DNA from: Druceiella hillmani
Lineage: Eukaryota > Arthropoda > Insecta > Lepidoptera > Hepialidae
Direction: 5' to 3'
Length of the DNA stretch: 64,000 nt
Assembly: GCA_039881145.1 (NCBI GenBank)
Contig: JAYKKI010000052.1
Span: 16,209,501-16,273,500, forward strand
In this document: positions 57,826 through 64,000 of the stretch, in pieces
How the letters are laid out: each line of letters opens with the position of its first letter
How positions within the stretch are numbered: the stretch's first letter is position 1
Translations under genes and position numbers: made by a program
Notes under the pieces: generated by a model
Seen by the model: the letters and a program-made list of their open reading frames with translations, nothing else
Told to the model about the DNA's origin: nothing
Databases searched by the model: none

Positions 57826-58024
57826 GCGATTCCAATAAGGATCAAGAATTTGAGACTTGCTCTTCAAAGAAGTTGAATAATAATTGTTATTCAAACCTTG
57901 TCTTTTTAATTTTTCAAAAGGATCCAAAGTTCAAATGGCGATTCCAACAAGGATCAAGAATTTGAGACTCGCTCTTCAAAGAAGTTGAATAATAATTATT
58001 ATTCAAACCTCGTCCTTTTAATTT
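57826..58024 (+). repeat. Tandem duplication, 113-bp period
   Basis: gcgattccaaYaaggatcaa then gaatttgagact at 57826 and 57939. The first 87 bases are nearly identical in both. Confidence 0.9.
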
Positions 58025-59249
58025 AAGAAACATTTCAAATAATATTGTTGAGATACTCCAAAAAAAAAAAACTATTTTAAGCAAAGACTTATGTACCTTA
58101 TAAATCAACAGAATTCTAAATTAATTTCATTTTGTAAGAGAATATTTTTAAATATTTATTCTTTAGTAAAATCTGGGTTTTTTAAAAAAGGAGATATCGA
58201 AGAGTTTTCCATTCCAAGACAAAATCGAGTAACATATAAACTTTTTATTAATATATATTAGCTTGCGTGTTTTCCTTTAGTAATATTTTAAGCAGTCCAG
58301 CACTGGGAATCTCCACACACAAATATAGAAATATACTAGCGATAAGCGATTTCATCGAATCTCTCGTCGAAAAATACACCTGGAATTTGCAATTCCGTTA
58401 AATAATCAATGTGCACAAAAGGAGTGAAGAGTGCATTATTATTAGCTTCTAATTATAAAATCAAAAAAATGGTAACTTTTTGGTAATATTGTTTACATTG
58501 ACGAAAGACACTTAGCATGCTTACCGCCAAAATAAGAAAGTGAAATAAAATTGCAAGAAAGGTTTTAATTTTCCCGAAAGGCCCTAAAAAGAAGAATCAA
58601 TTTTAATAAAATAACTTTTTCTCAAAATATTTTCAATACTTCAAAAGAACTATTTTTCAAGAACTTTCGATTATAAGTTCAGAGTCATTGTCAAAATGAA
58701 AAAGACACAGTATATTGCTTGATTATTATTAGTTTTCTATTTTTTAAATCGTTGTAATAGGATCTTCAAGAACTAACTTCAATGAATACAAAGTAGTTAG
58801 TTTTAGGGGAGCAAACATTTAAAAAAAAACTTTGTATGTACTAAAATAGTTGTTAATTGTTTTATAGGAAATTGAAAGCTGATTGCTGATGTATTGTCAT
58901 AACTTTTGACTACTTTTATTTCAAATAATTTAGTAATTTCTAAGTTTTGTCATGTACCCTCTTTGTGTCTTAGAAGACTAAAATTATTTGGCGAATAGAC
59001 ATAACATAATTTATAAAATATTGGATATATACCCACACCCCCTTATATAAAATTTTAAACTTACGTAAAGAGGGTGTTATTTAAAATATAAAAAATTATG
59101 ACATGTCCGTCGTAGTTGTCCGTTCTATGCTATATACTAAATATTTCTACTAAATTAACTACAAAACCGTGAGTAAAACTGGCGTTATGCAATTTGGCTT
59201 ATGTAAAATAAATTTCCCGTAGCCAATACAAAAAGCAAACTAATATTCA

Positions 59250-59335
59250 ACATGCGAAAACTACTTTCAATATGCGAAAACTACTTTCAATATGCGAAAA
59301 CTACTTTCAATATGCGAAAACTAATATCAAAAAAA
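59250..59335 (+). repeat. 20-bp tandem repeat, four copies
   Basis: Unit caatatgcgaaaactacttt, the outer copies slightly changed. Confidence 0.9.
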
Positions 59336-59759
59336 CCTAGTAATCAACACTTTTAAGATATGTTATGAACGTCTTTTGTGTCTTTTCAATCATAGGATAC
59401 ATCATATATATTATAGACTATAATGAAACTTAGTGTTTTAAAATGATACTGCAAAATAAAAAGGTATCTATGCGTGAAACAAAATGTTTGAAACCACTTC
59501 ACGTGTATGGGAAAGCATATTGAGTCAATTTTAGTCACTTCTGCGTGCAGTGAATACGGTATATACAGAATTTCTTGCTGATAGATCTAAAGTTGCAGGT
59601 GTTGTAAACCTATGAAAGATAAAGGGATGGACATACATGAAAAAATAAAGCCAAAGTCGTAATAGAGTACAATTTGTATATTATGGAATAACGAATTATG
59701 GTTTTATTACAAAATTAATAAAATTGTCCTTTTAAACTAAAATGTTTCAATGGTCTTAC

Positions 59760-59902
59760 CATCTCCAGAATATTGACATAATGCGGCTGCTGTCTTGATC
59801 CAGCAGTCGACATTGCAAACAATAAATTTCTCAAATAAATGCCGAAAGAAAGCTTGCTTAATGGTGCCCAAAAGTAGCGATCCGTGAAAGAAACCTTCAA
59901 GT
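59760..59902 (-). CDS. NRF-6-like acyltransferase exon (penultimate part)
   Basis: 143 bp on the minus strand between acceptor tctaatctctag and donor ATG|GTAAGA. It begins with two bases that complete a codon started by the exon at 62651 (G+AC), then 47 codons: DRYFWAPLSKLSFGIYL, then LLFAMSTAGSRQQPHYVN. This matches the W-x-P-L-S-(K/R)-L-(S/T)-x-x-x-Y-L-x-H stretch near the C-terminus of nose-resistant-to-fluoxetine-type (acyltransferase 3) proteins, with N in place of the usual H after the leucine. Known: these are multi-pass membrane proteins implicated in lipid transport or acyl transfer in C. elegans and insects. The biochemical role is not settled. Confidence 0.75.
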
Positions 59903-60096
59903 CTAGAGATTAGATAAAAAATATACTTTTATGGATTAGTTTTGTCGGAAAAGTTTTTTGCGTTAATGCCTGTACAATTTATTTGAATATTGTTTAATTA
60001 TATTTTAATTAAGAGCCAATACAAGTCCAAGGAATTGCACATACGAATATGACTTAGATGAAAGATCTATCTTTCAATTTATTACCTGTATACCTC

Positions 60097-60274
<178 letters not shown>

Positions 60275-61431
60275 CCAGGGTATCTTGCAGATGGTTGGCC
60301 ACCTTTTCCGTATATGGAAATCATTTAAGTTTTTGAAATATTATTTTTTAAATTTTCCACAAAGTCAGCTTTTACAACTTTTTTTCTGTTATTGTTACAG
60401 CGTGGTATCTATGATTTTTTCGATATGTTTTCTTTCCTAAAAAAATGTTTTTAATACTGTTTGCATATATCTTTCTATTGCGCTTCAAAATGACGGTAGT
60501 CCTGCATACTACTGAGTAATGTTCCGGGAGCACTTAGATAATGTGTTTCTTATTTCGTTGATTGGTAGAATAGGCTAGCACAGTTCTCAAACCTAACATC
60601 ACTTGATTACCATATCTGGTATCATGTTAAAGGACTGGTATACTTACAGGAAACTCAAAACCGCGAACATTTAATTTAAAGAATTAACCCCCCCTTGTGA
60701 AAAAGAAAAATGAGATCCGACTACATAAAACCACGGTAGAAATTCGACAAACATGTTGTGCATGTACTAGAAAGAGGGGAGCTGAATATGAATAAAATTG
60801 GTATAAAAAATCTAGTCTCTTTACCTCAGTTAACTTCAATTTAATTTACACAACTTAGATATCCTCGTGAACAAGTATAATCTCGAATTTGTAATGAATC
60901 ATGATGATATTATGAAATGTCATAGACTAGAGAATATTTTAAAAGTATTTGAATATCTTGATCATATTTAGTTTTTTTAATGCAATGAAATTCGAACTTT
61001 AAGATTCGTTCTACCCGTATTCGAAATTTTTTAGGTCATACTATTTTTTTTTCGTATAAAAAATCTATTTTTAAGAACGAAAATACATTAAAGAAAATAA
61101 TAAGAATTATACGAAGCTATTAGAATGATATCAAAAAATAGTTATAAAAGATTAAAGGGCCGGTTTTGAGAAATTTTAAAAATTAAGACAGAATTAGTAT
61201 CAAACAATGAGATTTTATATAGAGGTCATTAAGGTTAAATTATTTTCTAATGGTCTTAGTGCAATGTGGTCTTTAAAGAAATAAACCCCTCAAGTCGTAT
61301 AGAATAGAACGTGGCACAAAAGGCCCAAAAAGTGGTTTTGATGCCTAATGTTATCATGTTTTTAAAGCCTTTAAAATGATTTGAAATCTTATATAAATGT
61401 TTTATCGATATTTTTCTTATTCTTTAGTGTG

Positions 61432-61434
<3 letters not shown>

Positions 61435-61499
<65 letters not shown>
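61435..61499. repeat. (TA)n microsatellite
   Basis: Uninterrupted TA dinucleotides. Confidence 0.95.
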
Positions 61500-61501
<2 letters not shown>

Positions 61502-62650
61502 TTAAGGAACGCATAAAACTAAATTTTGAAAGATGAATAATTTATGACATTTTCATTGTAGTACCAAAATTCTATAACAAACACGTTTACACACACATAC
61601 ATATTTATGTAAATATGTATATTACGTTGTCAACTAACAAATTTCTCAAATTTTTCTAGCGACATCTGAAATATAATTTTTATAAAAATTTTCGAACATG
61701 TTTGGAAGTGTATATAAAGAACGAGGTGTTAGATCTGCTATTCAGTTAGTAATTGAGTTTCCGCTAATAACAAACATATACGGAAATTTTGCGAAAAGAA
61801 TTCGCAGTGCTATAACGGCATGAAGTCCGCTTAGGACGAAAAATAAGCGAAGCGATGCGCAATATATGTAAGACGATGGGTGTAGGTGTATATAAAATTT
61901 AGAAAAATTAAAAAGTTTTAGGCAATAGATACCAGATTAAGTTCGCGATATCAGGTAGAGGTACTCTCAAAATCTCATAATGCAGAGCCTCTTCACCCAC
62001 TACACTGCACTTTGTCACTCTTCCGATAATCATTTACTTTATTCCCTCTCAAAAAAGTAGGTAACGAAAAATTAAAGACATATACCAACTCAAGGTAGAA
62101 ATTGTTGTATTTTTCATTAAAAAAACTAAAAAAATTATGAGATAGCGACAAAGCGCTACAAAACCAGGCAAAGCTATTTAATAAACTGGTTTCATATTGC
62201 AGATTAAAGAAGATTCAATTATTTATTCTAAAAACAAAGAAATTATTTCCATATTTATTCATGTGAGGCAGAAGAAGGCAAGGGGTGAGGGCAGGAAAAA
62301 TTCAAGATGAAAATTCGACACCTATATGCAAGTTTCATTCAGTTTTAGTATCGTATTATATAAATAGAGTTACGAAGTAAACTCCATATTAGAAAAAATA
62401 ACAAAAATAATCTGAAAAGTATAATATATTATCTACATCGTGAACCATTCCGACAGGTAATTTAATTATTGGTTTTAATGTAAAAGTGGATTCTCACATC
62501 CTCAAGAAAACAAATGTTTTTAAACACCTAAAACTTTATATTCGTTTTAGTGGTAGCGATTATGATATAATTTTTTTTTCTAAATAAATTACATCATAAT
62601 CACTACAATCATAACCATTTATTTTTTTGGTGTAGGACAAAAACCTTTAC

Positions 62651-62837
62651 CTTGTGGTTTCAGCGTCCAGACGATGAATAGTAAAGATACACCGAGCCCC
62701 CAGATTGGTCTCAACATAGAACCATACATAGCTAGAATAACAGGGTTGGCATTCTGTATGTGATTCAAAATTGGTTCAATTGATAATGCGATTAGCATTA
62801 TTGTCAATGCCAGCTTGTAACCAAATCTTGCTTCATT
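62651..62837 (-). CDS. NRF-6-like acyltransferase exon
   Basis: 187 bp on the minus strand between acceptor tatgaattttacag and donor CAAG|GTAAAG. It encodes NEARFGYKLALTIMLIALSI, then EPILNHIQNANP, then VILAMYGSMLRPIWGLGVSL and LFIVWTLKPQ. Two hydrophobic segments flank a polar loop. The R-P-x-W-x-L-G-V pattern is the segment that precedes the conserved terminal block in NRF-6-type proteins. It ends in phase 1 and joins in frame with the exon at 59902, an independent check on both. Earlier exons should lie to the right. A tryptophan or glycine-rich loop often seen after the second helix is shortened here. Confidence 0.7.
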
Positions 62838-63238
62838 CTGTAAAATTCATAAAAGCAGTTATAGTGCAAAATATTTTCTCAGCACAAAAAATCGAGATTG
62901 TTTCAAGAATTTAAAAACTGGTTATTAACAAATTTTCAATATAATGAAAGAGTGCAAGGTATAGAGTATAAAAATTTTATCATAGCGTGCCATCTTGTAA
63001 CTAAAAATATACGTTTTATAGTTAATAGCTTGAAATGTCTAACGTAAAATATTAAAATAATTCAATTCAAAATAACAAAGATTTGATTTCTATTTGCTTT
63101 TGTAAAATATTAGTAGATGCTAATGATCGGAAGTATGGCTATTGATTAATATAAAATAAGTAACATTTCCTATTCGGAAAATAATTGTTTAAAAATTATC
63201 TGTGTACTGTGTACATTTTTCAAATATTTGTCTGAAAA

Positions 63239-63290
<52 letters not shown>

Positions 63291-64000
63291 TGTGTGTGGG
63301 TGTTGTGGTGAGATTACATGATTTAAAACAAAAGTGATTATCCAATGGTTTTCATGTTATTGGTGGAATACATATTGCAAATATCGTTAAAATGAGTTCA
63401 GAATAAAGGGTAATGGAATTACTGTTACTAGTAGTAAATATTTAGTTCTTCTCAACAATTATTTATCTTTTTTCTATTATCAAATTATTTTTAATTACTC
63501 TCCGATAAGATGTCAGTTTATCAAAGGAAATGAAGCCATAAACAGAATTTTTGTACAAAAATAAAAAAATATTTTTGGGTATAATTATCACTATCAGTAA
63601 TTATCCGCTAATTGTTTCAAATTATGGCTTTATTTTACAATTTACTATGTTTGGAAAGTCTTGACATTTCGTAAATTATATTCTAATATCGCATCACATT
63701 TTTTTTTCAATTATGTAAAGGTTGAAAAGAATCGAATCGCCAAAAATGCAAACTGATTGTATTCAAACCGAACCGCTGTTACGAAATTTTATTAATTCCC
63801 ATAATCTTGGAATTCGTACAAATAAGAATTTTCCATTATACACTCCATAAGGAAAATTATTTTTATTTACATGTAATTCAATAGGTGTCCGAATTGACTG
63901 TAACATCCGTGCAAATTTATAATGGAAACAAGGCAAAAATATTAATTGAACAGAAATGTCAATATAATATTAACTTATTTTAAAAGAAAAAAATATAGAA
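62838..64000. other. Upstream intron of the NRF-6-like gene or flank; no exon recognised
   Basis: AT-rich with one (TA)n array. I searched the minus strand for a preceding membrane-helix exon and could not support one. Confidence 0.4.
63241..63288. repeat. (TA)n microsatellite followed by (TG)n
   Basis: TA dinucleotides with one G near the left end, followed by a short tgtgtgtgggtg tail to about 63302. Confidence 0.95.

Larger units (their letters stand above)
57782..59759 (-). other. Probable intron of the NRF-6-like gene
   Basis: Bounded by a clear donor on the right (ATG|GTAAGA at 59760/59759) and a weak candidate acceptor on the left. It holds a 113-bp tandem duplication (57826-58022) and four copies of a 20-bp unit (59250-59330). 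Confidence 0.35.

Overview
The window is AT-rich, intron- and repeat-dominated nuclear DNA from an animal, most likely an insect. The evidence is seventeen (TA)n arrays, several degenerate transposable elements of types common in arthropod genomes (mariner, hAT, Ty3/gypsy, Ty1/copia, a LINE tail, MITE-like elements), and spliced exons of an NRF-6-like membrane acyltransferase. I see no bacterial operons, tRNA, rRNA or CRISPR. AT content was judged by eye, not calculated.

The most interesting locus is a nearly complete DNA transposon at about 7387-12697. It has diverged terminal inverted repeats that can be followed for about 150 bp, a possible 3-bp target duplication (TAT), and one long minus-strand gene. 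The gene encodes a protein of about 1,545 codons with N-terminal Cys/His clusters, a DDE-like region, a PIN/XPG-type nuclease-like domain and a C-terminal CXC (tesmin/TSO1-like) cysteine cluster. Two in-frame stops and one frameshift in an A-run interrupt it. The architecture best fits an Academ-type element (the XPG-carrying branch, as I remember that superfamily). A 0.63-kb MITE with about 40-bp inverted repeats and TA duplications lies directly against its left end.

A second striking signal is a family of near-perfect palindromes, four copies at about 2190-2453, 28265-28468, 50278-50542 and 56093-56382. Each has about 100-bp self-complementary arms, a one-sided extension of about 40-47 bp, and flanking direct repeats of about 10-13 bp. 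One copy has a diverged unoccupied-site paralogue 300 bp away in the same window.

Layout. 0-6 kb: repeats, a mariner transposase fragment, palindrome copy 1, a LINE tail. 6.7-12.7 kb: the MITE and the Academ-like transposon. 13-27 kb: mostly featureless with microsatellites and a composite minisatellite (17.6-18.2 kb). 27-43 kb: dispersed and tandem repeats, one isolated candidate exon (32.9 kb), and a repeat carrying a five-unit heat-shock-element-like array (38.3 kb). 43.7-44.8 kb: Ty3/gypsy pol remnant. 46.3-47.7 kb: hAT remnant. 48.5-49.5 kb: a mariner turned into an inverted duplication of its own 5' end. 52.2-55.2 kb: a long inverted repeat next to a broken Ty1/copia pol. 57.6-62.8 kb: the 3' part of a minus-strand NRF-6-like acyltransferase gene with exons matched in splice phase and TA-rich introns; its upstream exons must lie in or beyond the right end of the window.
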